The position numbers and the translations under genes were made by a program. The notes beneath the pieces were generated by a model. It had not been told where the DNA came from, made no database searches, and saw only the letters and a list, made by a program, of their open reading frames with translations. Positions 46,027 through 58,800 of a stretch of DNA of 64,000 nucleotides are shown here, piece after piece. This DNA is from Gigaspora margarita (lineage: Eukaryota > Glomeromycota > Glomeromycetes > Diversisporales > Gigasporaceae): assembly GCA_009809945.1 (NCBI GenBank), contig WTPW01000996.1, forward strand, positions 178,550 through 242,549, in the 5' to 3' direction. Position 1 is the stretch's first letter. Each line of letters starts with the position of its first letter.

Positions 46027-46821
46027 CAGTGGCCTACTATAATATTGTGGACACTTTTTAAAAATTTATATAGAGCTAAATTTATAAGATATTAAGCTAA
46101 AAATAAAATTATAAATTTATTAAATCTATATCTTTTAAATAAAAAAAATTAAAAAATTCTATGCAGTACTTTTTAAAATAATTAAAATTATTTAAATTTG
46201 TAAATATTACACAATCTCAAAAATTATAATATTAAAAAAATGATTAAAATAATATGTATATAGTAAAAGTTATTTTTTTATTAAGTTAACTAAATTGCAA
46301 AATTAAGTAAAAATTATTCAGTATAACAAATTATATATAATTACAAATTTTTATTAAATTTTAAAAAATATTAAGTTAGTTATTACTTTTAAATATTAGA
46401 ATCAAATTATTAAATTAAAATTAACAAATTACTAAATATAGTAATTTTATTACTATATATAGAAATTTAGTAAAAAATTTTTTAAAAATTATAAAACTTT
46501 CAGAATATATACAATTTGTTATGCTAAATAATTTTATTTAAAAAAAATTGCTAGTTTTCTTTATAAAAAATTAAGTTTATATATTATTATATTTAGTAAT
46601 TTGTGCTACTATAAAAATATATTAAAAATTAGCAAATTGCAAAAATAAAAAATCTAAAATTTACTAAAATCTGATTATTTTAAAAAGTATTGTATAGAAT
46701 TTTATAAACTTTTTTTTATTAAAAGATATAGATTTAATAAATTTATATTTTTATTTTTAGCGTAATATCTTATAAATTTAGCTTTATATAAAAGTGTCCA
46801 CAATATTATGGTAGGCCACTG
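46027..46821. mobile_element. Tc1/mariner-like, nearly full-length palindrome
   Basis: The ends CAGTGGCCTACTATAATATT and CAGTGGCCTACCATAATATT (right end complemented) are flanked by TA (46025-46026 and 46822-46823) and followed by GTGGACACTTTT, a Tc1-like end. The arms pair for at least 150 bp (AGCTAAATTTATAAGATATTA and beyond). Weaker pairing (AACAAATT(A/G)TATATA) continues toward the centre, so almost the whole 795 bp is one foldback. No transposase. Confidence 0.82.
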
Positions 46822-46823
46822 TA

Positions 46824-47236
46824 ACAGACCGGGGCGTTAATTTGAAGCAGGCCCGAATTGGCTTAATTTAGGACAAATTTCAAAATTACACCCCTGCGCG
46901 TAGTATTCTGTATGAACCGGACTGAGCAGGTATATTTAAAGGTCCGGTTTTGGTTCGGACACCAAACTTTCAGCTGGAATTGGATTTCGGTATCACAGTA
47001 ATTCAATAAATTTTACAGGAGGGTTGCCAACATTCCCGGTCAGATGCATCAGATCTAGGTTGGCATTTGGCCCTAGATTCTATAGCAAATTATCAGCCGG
47101 GCACTTTTTACTTAATGAATGGATATGATTTCATTAGTAAAATTTTTTATGATCTTGAGGCAAAATTTATCAATTCCGATTCAGTCGGCCATGATTCCGA
47201 TGCACACCGACACATTCCAACTCAGAATTTTGGTGA
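46824..47236. other. gene-free stretch with GC-rich patches
   Basis: GGTCCGG-type and CCGG-rich patches occur, similar to those at 48890-48945 and 49580-49670. No gene. Confidence 0.45.
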
Positions 47237-47244
47237 CCTGTAAG

Positions 47245-48180
47245 TAGTGTTGGCCAATATGGACATTTGGACATATTAAAAATAATATGGACAAATATGG
47301 ACATAGTAATTTATGGACATGGACATATAGGTTTGGACATAGTCCAAATTTTTTAAAAAATATGGACATATACCAAGTGCCAACAGGACCAGGAAATCTT
47401 TATTATAGGTCCCCGCCATAAAAATTTTAATTATATTTTTTGCGAATCAGGCTTTTTTCTAATTAAGCAAATCAGTTTTACAAACACCTTTAATAAGTTG
47501 ATAATAATGCGAATCATTGTTTGGGCTGGATACCTTATACAATAATTATGTAATTAAAATGAGAATTACATAAATTTGCCATTATAAATATATTGAGTCT
47601 TGAATTCTGTTATTCTTATTTGTTCGCCAAATAATATAAAATAATTATATAATATAGTGTGATAATATGAGATAACATCATGTTGGTACAGTGATAATTT
47701 TTTTGATCAGAAAATTGTCATTGTACCAATGTGGCTATATTGGTAATATAATACGGCGGTTATTGATCATAAATTGTACTATTTCTGCTTTTTAAAACTC
47801 CTTTAATTCGTATAGTGCAACATAATATAAGTATGAATGACATATGCATCGAAAGCATGAATGACGCAATAAAAAGTAATACTCATGATCAATAGTGGCC
47901 GTGCTATAATGATATATTTAAGTCATATGATAAATAACGATTATATAATAATGAAGCGAATCAGGTTGTGACTAGTACCTTTTTGGTAACCTATATATGC
48001 GAATCTATTTATAGGCGGTGACCAATTTTTCTGCGAATCATACAAAGCCGATGACTTTACAAAACTTATGATTATTCGAATCTATTTAAAGTCGGTCACA
48101 TTTTCAAAATTTATAATAGTGTTCGAATATTGTAGTGGCGGGACCTATAATAAAGATTTCCCGGTCCTGTGCCAACACTG
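47245..48180. mobile_element. hAT-like element (outer) with GGACAT repeats
   Basis: It starts TAGTGTTGGCC and ends GCCAACACTG. The flanking 8-mers CCTGTAAG (47237-47244) and CCTGTACG (48181-48188) match at 7 of 8. Its own sequence is only about 150 bp of ATGGACATTTGGACAT-like repeats, the rest being the inner element at 47385-48168. Ends and repeat content resemble 1825-2106. Confidence 0.75.
47385..48168. mobile_element. hAT-like element (inner), AGGACC ends
   Basis: AGGACCAGGAAATCTTTATT and AGGACCGGGAAATCTTTATT (right end complemented) run on to ATAGGTCCC. A perfect 8-bp duplication GTGCCAAC lies at 47377-47384 and 48169-48176. It shares the AGGACC termini with the miniature elements at 13868-14051 and 17883-18063. 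No transposase frame in its 784 bp. It is inserted in the outer element and so is younger. Confidence 0.83.
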
Positions 48181-48186
48181 CCTGTA

Positions 48187-48795
48187 CGGGTAGGAATCGG
48201 TTAAAAATTTTTAGTCGATTAGTCAGTTGACTAAAACTGTTAGTCATCGACTGACTAAAAATCATTATTCGACTAATCGACTAATCGACTAATCGATTAA
48301 TCGATTAGTCGATTAGTTGATTAGTTGATTAGTCGGCTAGTCAACTATAAGAGAATAAATAAACAAAAAATTAGTGATACAAATCGAAATATCGAAATCG
48401 AAAAATTGCAACTAATCGAAAAGTTGACAACTAATCGATTGAAAAATTTTTGGCAACTTATATAAAAATCGAACAAAAATCGAATAAAAATCGATTAATC
48501 GAAAAGTTGACAACTAATCGATTGCAAAAATTTTGGCAATTTGTATCACTACAAAAAATGAATACCAGGAATATGCAACTCATATGACCTCATAGTTTCA
48601 TCACTAAGCAATGAAATTATCGACTAATCGACCAGTCGACTAATCGGCTAATCGACTAATCGACCAGTCAGACTAATCGACTAATTGACTAGTCGACTAA
48701 TCGACTAATCGACTAATCGACTAATCGATCGACTATGAAAAAATTTAGTCAATTAGTCGACTAATGACTATATGATTCCTATCCTTACCCTCCTG
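48187..48795. mobile_element. GACTAATC-rich foldback interrupted by a hAT-like element
   Basis: GGGTAGGAATCGGTTA on the left corresponds to the complement of GATTCCTATCCTTACCC on the right. Both sides are dominated by GACTAATCGACTAATCG arrays, left and right in opposite senses. The interruption is the element at 48371-48551. It abuts the hAT stack on its left. Confidence 0.6.
48371..48551. mobile_element. hAT-like miniature element with perfect 8-bp duplication
   Basis: TAGTGATACAAATCG at the start and TTTGTATCACTA at the end form the terminal repeats, with a perfect duplication CAAAAAAT (48363-48370 and 48552-48559). The interior has GACAACTAATCGATTG repeats, as in 58475-58800. Confidence 0.82.
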
Positions 48796-48825
48796 AATGA
48801 GTTGTAATGCAATAATAAAGAATCC

Positions 48826-48892
48826 AAAACTTATCGAATTTCGGCCGAAATAATTTTATCAATTGTCCTAGAATTTATTAAAACAACTGTAA
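48826..48892 (+). repeat. dispersed 80-bp repeat core, copy 3 of 3
   Basis: AACTTATCGAATTTCGGCCG and TAGAATTTATTAAAACAACT match 9209-9289 and 39345-39425. Confidence 0.55.
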
Positions 48893-50546
48893 GGGTCCGA
48901 AACTGTATAACATAGGTCCGGGTCCGGTCCGAATCTGTAAAATTTCAAGAGAATTGTGGTTGTGTGATGATTTTTTATAAATGAATACCGCTAGAGAAAA
49001 ACTATTTCAGGTTTCAAGTTTATTTTTAATAAAATAATATGGGAGGCAGAAAATCCAACAAGAAAATCAAATTTACATATAACACGTTTTCAAAATCGTG
49101 AAACATTCGATTACTTGTTTAGCTAAAATAGTTTATACCGAGCATTTTCTAATTTGTTAACAATGGGTAATGGCAGGTGGATCAAAAATCAATAATACAG
49201 AAATAGAAATCGTATCTTCAGAGAATCGGTGTCTTATTCTATATATAGAATGACATAACGGCAATCAAGATCGCGAGAAAATAAATTACAGAATCAGGTA
49301 TTACACTTTAAAAGTTAGACTAACAATTTTATGCGACTCAAAATACAGATGTTACATCAGATATGAATATGCAACTTGCGAAGTTCCTATATACATTCAT
49401 ACCCTTGCTTCGCCATGTGCTTTTGCGTACGAACACCATTTAATTTGCATACATTACGTGAAATTTTCAATATTACTCCATTCCTGATAATGCTATCCTT
49501 TATTTGTTCTGGTCATTTTGCTCAATGCTTTGTTAAAAAAAAAGAGATCAGCCAATCAACGTACGGTGGTATTACCCAGACGGACCTAAATGTGGGTCCG
49601 AATTCGTAGACTCATGGGTCCGGATCCGGTCCGTCAACCGGACCGGACCTGGACCTGGACCTTTTGCCGAACACTACCTGCGCGTAAATAAGTAATTAAG
49701 GCAAGTCAAAACAAATAGAACAATTTCGGAACGACAAATAGATTGGAGTGTAGACGACCATTTGAACAATCAGATTCTGTTGAAGGAATCATAGAGAGTC
49801 AGGCTCTTTTATCTTAATATAAGTTTGATTTTTGTTTTTCTCTACGTATTATTTTTATGATCTGTATTACGACTTGCTTTCTTGAAGTTAAATGAACATG
49901 ATGTAGTAGAGATATACATGAAGATGACGACAATCTAAATCCTACTGTATTTCTAATCTATGTTATGGACTGTCTTCTTACGTTAAATTACCATGATGCG
50001 GAGATAGCAGATGAGACGACAATAATTATTTCATAACAAAGATAGAGGAGTTTCAATTAAATATGAAATCGATATTAACATCATCTTTCAAAAATAATCA
50101 CAATTTTTGTCATTGATTAATTTGATTCATATTATTCAAGGTCGTCTTATCATGGAACCACGTAATTGATACAATGGTCATAAATAATGCCTCTGAAAAA
50201 TATTCATTTTTTTGGTATCTTGGTATCATGCAATAAAATTCTTCGCCAAAAGGTTCAAAAAAAAAAAAAAAAAAAAGATAAATACTGTAATTTATAAAGG
50301 TTCAAAAGTAATTATATTTATATATGATTACGTACAAAAAACTTTTGTAATATAGACTACAACTTTCTTACAAAATTAGCATAAATTATAAAAGTCTTTC
50401 AATTCCCGCATACAAAAAAATTACAGTTAAATACAGAATTATACAAAAAAAAAAAGTATTATTTATACAAAATAAAAAGTTTTTGTCACACACAACTATT
50501 TCTCGTTAAAAATTATCTTAATTATTTTTCACATTTCTTAAAAGTT
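48893..50546. other. intergenic DNA 3' of the arrestin gene
   Basis: GGTCCGGGTCCGGTCCG-like sequence at 48898-48935 and a more extended set at 49570-49670 are the only repeats noted. The last 300 bp (A/T-rich, with several AATAAA-like strings on the minus strand) is likely the 3' untranslated region of the arrestin-like gene. No gene is called. Confidence 0.5.
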
Positions 50547-53500
50547 TCATTTCCCACTAGTAGCTTGATTATATTTTGATATAAATTCTTGTATCCTAGG
50601 ACTAACAGATTGTTTTGGTGGTTCAATAATTTTTGCCGTTAATCCTCCTTCATCCTCTTCTCCACCTTTTCCATTTCTCATTCCTCGTTTCTTTCTTAAA
50701 AATTTATTAGCAAGCTTATTATCATTCAATATATCAGCTACAACTATAGGTTTTGCTATTGTTGTATTGATATACGTTGTAGGTTCTGATGTTATTTTAG
50801 AATAATCTTTTGGAGGTGGTGAACTTGATAATTTTTCGTTATTATAGTTATTATTATTATTAAAATTGTTTGTAGATTTTTGAACTTCATTTGAAAAGTC
50901 ATTATTAGAAACATAAGGTTTTTGAATAGGAATGGTTTTATATTCTTTATGTTCAACCTGTGGCACAATTTCAGGTAAAGGTTTTGTAATTAATAAAGGT
51001 ATGGAAGGTATATTATCGTCAATAGCACCTTTCGCAGCAGTAATTAATGGCATGTCGTCAACATATTTCGTGGGAACATCAGGAATGATTGGTGTACTAT
51101 TATTATTAATAGGTTTAGGGATAGTAACTAATGGTGTATCATTATCAGAAACTTTTCGTGCCGCAGTAATCAATGGTGTATTATCGATTACTATAGGTTT
51201 TGTTATATTCTTGGTTTCAAAATTAATATCTCCTTTTAAAACACTTTCTGAAATATTCTGGGTTTTTAAATTAACATCTCCTTTTACAACATTTTCTGAA
51301 ATATTCTGAGTTTCCATATTAACTTCTTCTTTTACTACATTTTCTGACTTTACGTTTTGTTCTACTACTATGGGATTGTTTCGATTAACCGGTTTACGTG
51401 GTACATTAAATCCATTTTGCTTTGGTGAACTAATAATCATGGCTGGTTTTTTTTCGGGAACAATAGGTGTATTTTTTGGAGGAGATACTGGAGTGGAAGA
51501 AGTTGATACTCCTAAAGGTTTTTGTCCAAGCGCTGCAAATATTGATGCCTTTGTAATTGGTTTAGGGGGTTTTGGAGGACTTTCTGGTTTAGAAGTTACA
51601 TCCTTAGATTCAACCTTCGCTTGGGGTATGGTAACCTTATGCTCAATAGTCGTAGAAACAGTTGTAATTTGATTAGTTTGATTAGTTTGATTATTTTGAT
51701 TAGTTTGATTTAGTGAAATATCTCCATCGGTAGACATGTTGGAAGTTTCAAGCTTTGAATCAAGGTCTTTTGCGACCTTGGTCTGCGAAGAAATATCAGG
51801 TTTAGGAGGTATAGGAGGAAGGCTACGACGTGGCCTAGTTACCGGAACAACCTCAGCTTCTGTTGACACGATTTGTGAATTATTTTGAATCTGTGTATCG
51901 TAAAAGTTTTTGTCATTTTGCATATCGGAAATCTCATTGGTTTTTACAGCACTGTTAGGAATGGCAGGGAGAGGTCGGCGAGGTCTTGCATTAATTGCCA
52001 CATCCTCTATGTAAGTCTCTGTATTTGAAATATTGACTGTTTGTCCAACTGGAACATTTTCATTAGAAACATGACTATCCCCATTGGAAGATTCATTGGC
52101 GTTATAACCCATAAATGATGTACCCCATTTAAATAATGCAGACAAATTAGAACCTGCGTTAGCTCCGATCGCTACGGGCGGTGGTGTCCTTAATCCGTTT
52201 TGTTCACGCCCAGGAACTTGAAGAAAATCTGATTTTAACATCGGTTCTTCATACTGCACATCAACATAGTCATCTTCAATATTCTCTATTGATGTTGGTA
52301 CTGGTAAAGGACGTATTTTAGGGCTTTGATTGTAAGGTTGGCTTATTGATGATGAATCATCTTGCACGAATGGTGAAGGTCGTGATCTCATTAACAAGGT
52401 AAGACCAGAAGGACCATTTGGTGAAGATACTGTACTGTTATTTCTCTGAAATGCATCTTCTGGTAACATAGTATCTTTTTTAGGAATCGTAATTGGTGGC
52501 ATTCCTTGTTGATCAAAAGGAATAGTAGTTGGGGATGAAGAACTAGCCATTTCTTGTGCTCTTTTTATGTGAGACCATGGAGAAGGACTACCTTGTGCAG
52601 TGACTTGTTCACCTTCAGTTAAAGCAATACTTGTTGAATCAGGAGAGCCATCATTTTGTTGATCCTCTAACCAAGTTTGACATTTTTGAGTAGTTTTTGA
52701 TGGTGATGATTTTGATGAAGGTTCATTTTCTGGTGGAGAATGTTCAGGTGATCCATCGTGATAACCATAACCATTTATAAGTGATTTAGATTCATCGAAA
52801 GGTCTTTTTTGTATAGCACCTTGTTCTTGAGTAGTAAATGAAAGATATCTTACACGTTCAATTGCAGGAATGTATACATAAGGAGATGCAGGAGCTAATG
52901 GTTCAGATTTAGCAATAAATTTAGATGGTGAAGGTGGTGGCATTTGTTTGGGTTTTCCAAGAAGTGATTGAGCCAGTGAACCAAGACCTTTAGGACTAGC
53001 AGAACCAAGTATATAAGATATAACCGAATTTTTTGATGGTGAATTAGCTTTATCATCCTCATTATCAGACCAAGGGAGAACTCTACCATCTTTTGAAGGA
53101 ATATTCATTGGTGATGAAACTTTTCCAAGAACATCTGAATCATCTTTTCTAATATCTTCAATAAAAAAGTCAGTATTCTCATCCATCATATTATAATGAT
53201 TTGGAAAAACATTAAGATCTGCGTCAGCTATAGGTACAGGTTGTATTGATGCAGAGTGTGCGATATTGACAGGTAGATGAACAGTGAGATCTTTCCTAAA
53301 CAAATGCAATTATATATATATATAAGATTTTATTTAATAATAAAAAAGAAAATAGATTATAGATGATACATACGTAAAAGGACCTAAATATAATGATACC
53401 ACTACATAGCATTGGACTTCGAAAAGTGCTGTATTCCTTATTGTCCTTACATTTTTCTATAAAATAATAAATTTTATATTTGTTAAATTTATTAATTACA

Positions 53501-54895
53501 ATTAAATAGAATATATAAAACGTAATAAAGGTCGATAACCAACCGGAACATGAATATGAACAGTTGTAGTTCGATCTTCACCAGAATCAAAACAGAAATC
53601 TTTATCTTTGAACCATTCTTCCGCTACAGTTTCACCAACAATTTTGACTTCATCAATTTCTTTCTTAACTTTGTTTGCAAGAATGAAAAGTCGTTGTAAA
53701 ATTGCTACTTTAAGTCCTTGAACCTATATAAAATCTAGTTGATTAGATTAATCATATCACTGAATAGATTTTTTTTTAAAAAAAAAAAAAAAAAAATAAC
53801 AAACTTACTCGTCTTTTTGTATCGTTTTTTACTCTAACTTTAACGCTAACATTTCCACCGCTTTGAAATAAAGTTTCAACTAAAGAACTTTCAATCATTA
53901 CTGCACCAGAACCACCCATCCATAATTGTTTCATATTAACAGCATCTACAGGCGTTTTGTAAATAGGATTGTAACTATCCCAAGCTTCGACAACAAATGC
54001 TTCTTTGGATTTAAATAATGTATCTTCTTTATTATCTTTGGAAACATTTATAAATTGAATCACTCTACAAAAAAAATACAATATTTTAATGTAAAAGAAG
54101 TTTAAAAATTTGTCAAGCGGATGTGGAAAGATATATTACCCAGTAACAGTATATTTTAAACTAGCATTATTTCCATATTTTACAGAACTTGGAGCATCAA
54201 TTGGAATCTTGAAAGCAAACGGAAAAGTTGTTTTCCCTTTTTTTGCAGTCCAAAAGCCATTATCTTTAGGACCATAAACAGCATTAGATGGAGGTAAATT
54301 TGTACTTTGAAAAACTAATCTTGAAGATAAAAAAGATTGTGACGCAGTATAATCCCTTGTCGTTAATTCTGCATAAAATTAAATTTTTATGAGTATTAAT
54401 GCTATTATAATTTATGCGGCAACTTAAGATGAAGTTGATCGTTGATCGAGCTGAAATTTTTAATCTATTTTATAAAGCTTTAAAATCTTTTGAAGTGCAT
54501 TTTTAGGTTCGAAGGTTTATCTATTCAAATTTCAACTTAATCAATTCAGCTGCCACAATTTATAATTGATAATTACCTTCGTAAGCTGTTAGTTCACAGG
54601 ATATTTCTCCAAGTTTTAATGAACGTGAAGTAGTGCTTGCCAAAACAATTCTACCAGTCAAAATACCACCAGCAGTGTAAATTGTAGAATCCAATGAAAC
54701 TTGTAATTTTAATTTATTAACTTTTGCGATTGCTGTAGTTGCCGGTTTGAAATTAATATTTGCTTGATCAGGAGGAAGTATTGTATTTGCCGTCGCGGCA
54801 GTCAACATAGATTGGTTGCCATTTACAATAGATGAAGAGCCAATTGTATAATCATTTTGTATCGGAAGAGATATAACTGAAGATGGGCTAGACAT
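50547..54895 (-). CDS. arrestin-fold protein with very long proline-rich tail
   Basis: Six exons on the minus strand: 54895-54577, 54368-54140, 54064-53809, 53723-53544, 53456-53374 and 53295-50547, all GT...AG, giving 1271 residues. Residues about 55-180 form an arrestin N-lobe (LKLQVSLDSTIYTAGGILTG, then FPFAFKIPIDAPSSVKYG and LKYTVTG). About 181-370 look like the C-lobe (VVEAWDSYNP, VSVKVRVKNDTKRR, FDSGEDRTTTVHIHVP, TALFEVQCYVVVSLYL). From about 375 on is a low-complexity tail of nearly 900 residues rich in Ser, Pro and Asn, with SH3-type sites (PRRPLPAIP, PRRSLPPIPPKP), an NQTNQ repeat and degenerate repeats such as TQNISE(N/S)V(V/L)KGD. Alpha-arrestins usually recruit a HECT ubiquitin ligase through PPxY; I see no exact PPxY, only PPKDY. 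Likely a membrane-protein trafficking or scaffold adaptor, partner unknown. Start at 54895 has no upstream in-frame competitor noticed. Confidence 0.85.
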
Positions 54896-55776
54896 CGTTG
54901 ATTTGATATTTTACAATTATAATAAGTAAATGTTTTTTTAAAACTGTGCAAACCAAAGCTTAAATAGATCCAAATGATGGAAATTATCGTAGTTGTAATT
55001 ATATCGTATTAATCATGTATTAACGTAATTTTTTTTTTTAAACTGTAAATAAAAACTCAAATATGTAAATCAAACCTTAAACGAAAAAAGAACTGATTGC
55101 ATTAATAAAAAAGAAAGGATTGCATGCTCGCAAAAAAACTTTCCGTTTCGATATGACAAGCAAAAAAAAAAAAAAAAAAAATCAATAAAAAAAAATCAAT
55201 ATAGTAATAAAGATTTCATACGTAAAAAAAAGAGAAACTATTATGTCATTGATATATTAATCCATGATTTTTATAATTAAACAGTCCGATAATTCTTACG
55301 AAGAACGGACTAAAAATAACGATAAACAAAGAAACTTCATGTCACAGGTCATATACATCATTTTATGTATATATAGAGTTTGGACACTGTAGTATGTGTT
55401 ATGCAGCACACCGTGTATTTTTAGTCACCCTGAACCCCCTTGTGTTATAATGATCAGATATAATAAGGGGTTTTCTATATTAATAATTCTAATGGAATAA
55501 TAGAACGCTTCGTTGATGAACACGTGAATGGAGGATCATTTATAATTCTGTAATCACTGTTACGTAATGTTCGTGATTATATTTCATTACGTTACACAGT
55601 ATTGAGTAAATCAAATAATAATTAAAACTGTGGCGTTGTGACATAATCCAAAATAATTTTGCTATGCAGCTAAGGCTAATTAAAAACACAGGTCATAAGA
55701 CTAATAGATAGAAATTTGACATATCGTGGATTTTCATGTTAAAAACTAAAGACGTGGAATCGCTACATCCTTAAAA
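54896..55776. other. 5' flank of the arrestin-like gene
   Basis: Presumed promoter and leader of the minus-strand gene. It contains A-runs at about 55025 and 55160-55195 and no other gene. Confidence 0.5.
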
Positions 55777-55920
55777 GATATTATTAAATCTATTTCAAAA
55801 TGATTCACCTCATTAACATAATAAGAAATTGTCTAGATATTTTTGCAAGATATTATTAAATCTATTTCAAAATGATTCACCTCATTAACATAATAAGAAA
55901 TTGTCTAGATATTTTTGCAA
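55777..55920. repeat. perfect 72-bp tandem duplication
   Basis: Copies at 55777-55848 and 55849-55920 are identical over 72 bp, beginning GATATTATTAAATC and ending ATATTTTTGCAA. Neither has coding sense. Confidence 0.92.
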
Positions 55921-58474
55921 GCTATTTTTAAAAAGTGCTAGAGAATGAAAGTATGTTTGGAGACTTTCTGTTAATAGGTTTAATTAAATGTCCAGCTAAT
56001 GGAATATATAAATTTAATAAAAAAATATATTTATTGAATCAGTACAATTAAAAGTCATTATAAATTCTTTGAAGTAGTTCTTACGTAGAGTTTTTAAAGA
56101 AATTACAGAAAATTTCTTAGTTTTCTTTTCCCGGCCGGGACAGAAAATTCGAATAACGGAATTTTTTTTAAGACGCAGCATATAGGTGGCCAATAAAAAT
56201 GCGTTATTTTAAGATCTCCAAAAATTAGAGATTGACCCAGCTAGAGATCCAGAGTAGTGTGAATATACTCTACCAGAGTAACTATTAATGTACTACATCT
56301 ATAATTACAGACTAATTTAATATAAGAAGAAATGATTTATTTCAAACGCACTTACCATTATAATTATCGCAAACTAAGGGTGTTCTGAAACGCCTTAATC
56401 AATGGGTAAAAAAGTGTCGGGAAATAAAATTTATTTAGCGGAAAATATTTTAAATTAGTCAAGCAAGTTAATAATTAAGATGAATATGCGTAGTTTGATA
56501 AAGCTTCTGTAAATATGACAATTTTATTAGTAAAAAAATATTGAAATGAGCTTGTCATTTAAATCAACAAACTTTTTACACTAAACCACCTTTTTTTATA
56601 TTTGACTTGAAAAATTCTACAATCAATTGAGTTTCAGAAAGATCGCACAACATCATCATAATCAGCAACGAATTATTATTTTACTTCTCGTACTAAATGT
56701 TTTTACCAATATGGCAACAATTTCAACTATTCCCGTCAATAATCTTTTCATTCAATACAACAATCCAACACCAACGAGGACATAAAATTAGTAGCATATT
56801 ATAATTGAAGTCAGTAAACGGAACAACAAGGACTGTTGAAGTTGATGCTTCGCAGAATATTTTCAAGATCCGTAGCATTTGCTTTGTTTAATGGTCGCTT
56901 TGTTTTTTATTTTTATTATTTTTTTTATTTTTTATTTTTGACGATGATTTTTAACGAATAATAGAAGAACCGTTCAAATATTGACTGCGATATTTATTTT
57001 GATTGATTCTAATAAATGAGCACCATTACGATCACTAATTAATCTCACCGAGGATGATGCTTGAGAAAATTTCAATTACGACATAAATTGCATATTCGAA
57101 TTCTAATTAAAAATTTTTATGTAAATATAAATATCGTTGAGCACCATTGCGATCACTTGCTAATCACATTGATTACTTATAAAATTTCATTCTGACGTAT
57201 TAAACTTCCATCACATGTTTTAGATTCGCTAAACTTTTTTATTAATAAAAATTTACCCGCAGACCCGTTCCGACAGATTGATTAAAGCCCTTTGCAGGTA
57301 GCCTGGCCGGTAATAATTTTATATAGGGCCTTATATTATTATTTACAAAAGTTGTACTGTCAAAGACCGTTTGGATCAAAAGTTTGCAAATCGATAATAA
57401 AACTACAAATTTTAATAGAACAAAAAATATCATTTTCATAGATATTTAAAGTTGCTATTGCTCAAAAGGCTCAACCAAATTACCCGTTAAACAGAATTAT
57501 TATGAAATTTATGTTTTTTATTATATGAATAAATTAATGAATCGGCATTTCTTATTTAGTCTATTAATGTTCGAATTCAAAGAACCATTTATTATTTTTA
57601 TAAATTAGAATAATGGTAGCTCATCAAGTTCTTAATTAAATATGCTTAATAAGCGTAATAATGAAGGTATATTGGTTTTAACGGTTTGGATAATGAATCA
57701 CAAATACTGTAAATATCAAATATGTATCAAAATAATAAGTATTATACAGTTTATAAAATGAATTCTTTTAAAACAAAAAACTTTTTCTACAACTTGCATC
57801 AGCCTATAAAAAAAATTCTCTTGGAATTGTTCGGAATTATCCGATTTTTTTTGTTCGGAAAATCGACTCCGTTCCAAACATTTTAAAGGATGTTTATTGA
57901 ATGCATGAGTTTTTATACGTTTTTTTTTATACATTTTTCATGCGTTTTTTATACAATAATTTTTAATCAAAAATTTTCTATTTTTACATCCCGTACATAT
58001 ATCGTAATGAAAATAGTACAAACATAAACCCCTGTTCGGAAGAACAATTCCTGACAATTTTTGAACGAAACAATACTAGCGCTTTCCTACACTAATCATA
58101 AAAAGTGATTCATTTTTAAAAACATAAAGATTTAAGAAGATTAATGTGGCATTTTTGTCAACCAGAAACACGGAGTTATGCCATTTGGTTTACTGTAATT
58201 ATTGCAAAATTACAAAATTACTGATTATTATTATCACTAAAAAATAATATATCATAGACTGAATTCGACAAGCAAAATAAACTTGATACCCTTATGATAG
58301 AGCTTTTCCTTGGCGACACCCAAATGGTAACCATAAATACAATATTTGATCTAATTTTTGTAATGATTTTTTTAAGAAATGTTGAACCTCTTTTCTAATT
58401 TATCTGAGAATTACGGCAAATAGTTATTTTGAATTTTTTTTTTTTGTAGAGTTAATGACATTTTATGTTAGTAG
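55921..58474. other. gene-free stretch
   Basis: No supportable gene, RNA or bounded element in about 2.5 kb. Two similar GAGCACCATT(A/G)CGATCACT motifs lie at about 57018 and 57139, suggesting an old local duplication. Confidence 0.5.
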
Positions 58475-58800
58475 TAGTGATACAAATCGAAAATTGAAAA
58501 TCGCAACTAATCGAAAAGTTGACAACTAATCGATTGAACTTTTTGGATACCAACTAATCGATTAAAGAATTAATTAGTGAATTAGTTGCAATTAATTGAT
58601 TAATCGATTAATCGATTAGTTGCAACTAGTCGATTAAAGAATTAATTAGTGAAATAGTTGCAATTAATCGATTAATCGATTAATCGATTAGTTGCAACTT
58701 AACAATTAATCGATTAATCGATTAATCAATTAATTGCAACTAATTGTCAACTAATTGAGCAACTAATCGATTGAAGAAATTTTGACAATTTGTAACACTA
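58475..58800. mobile_element. hAT-like element filled with ATCGATTAATCG repeats
   Basis: TAGTGATACAAATCG at the start and ATTTGTAACACTA at the end form short terminal repeats. The flanks GTTAGTAG (58467-58474) and GTTAGTGG (58801-58808) match at 7 of 8. The interior alternates AGTTGCAACTAATCGATTAA palindromes. It is kin to 48371-48551 and, more distantly, 18679-18990. Confidence 0.75.

Noticed and set aside
50932-51309. 125-codon open frame on the plus strand (and another at 51370-51672)
   Set aside because: Both lie antisense to the last exon of the arrestin-like gene and arise from its codon bias. They have no independent protein character beyond hydrophobic composition.
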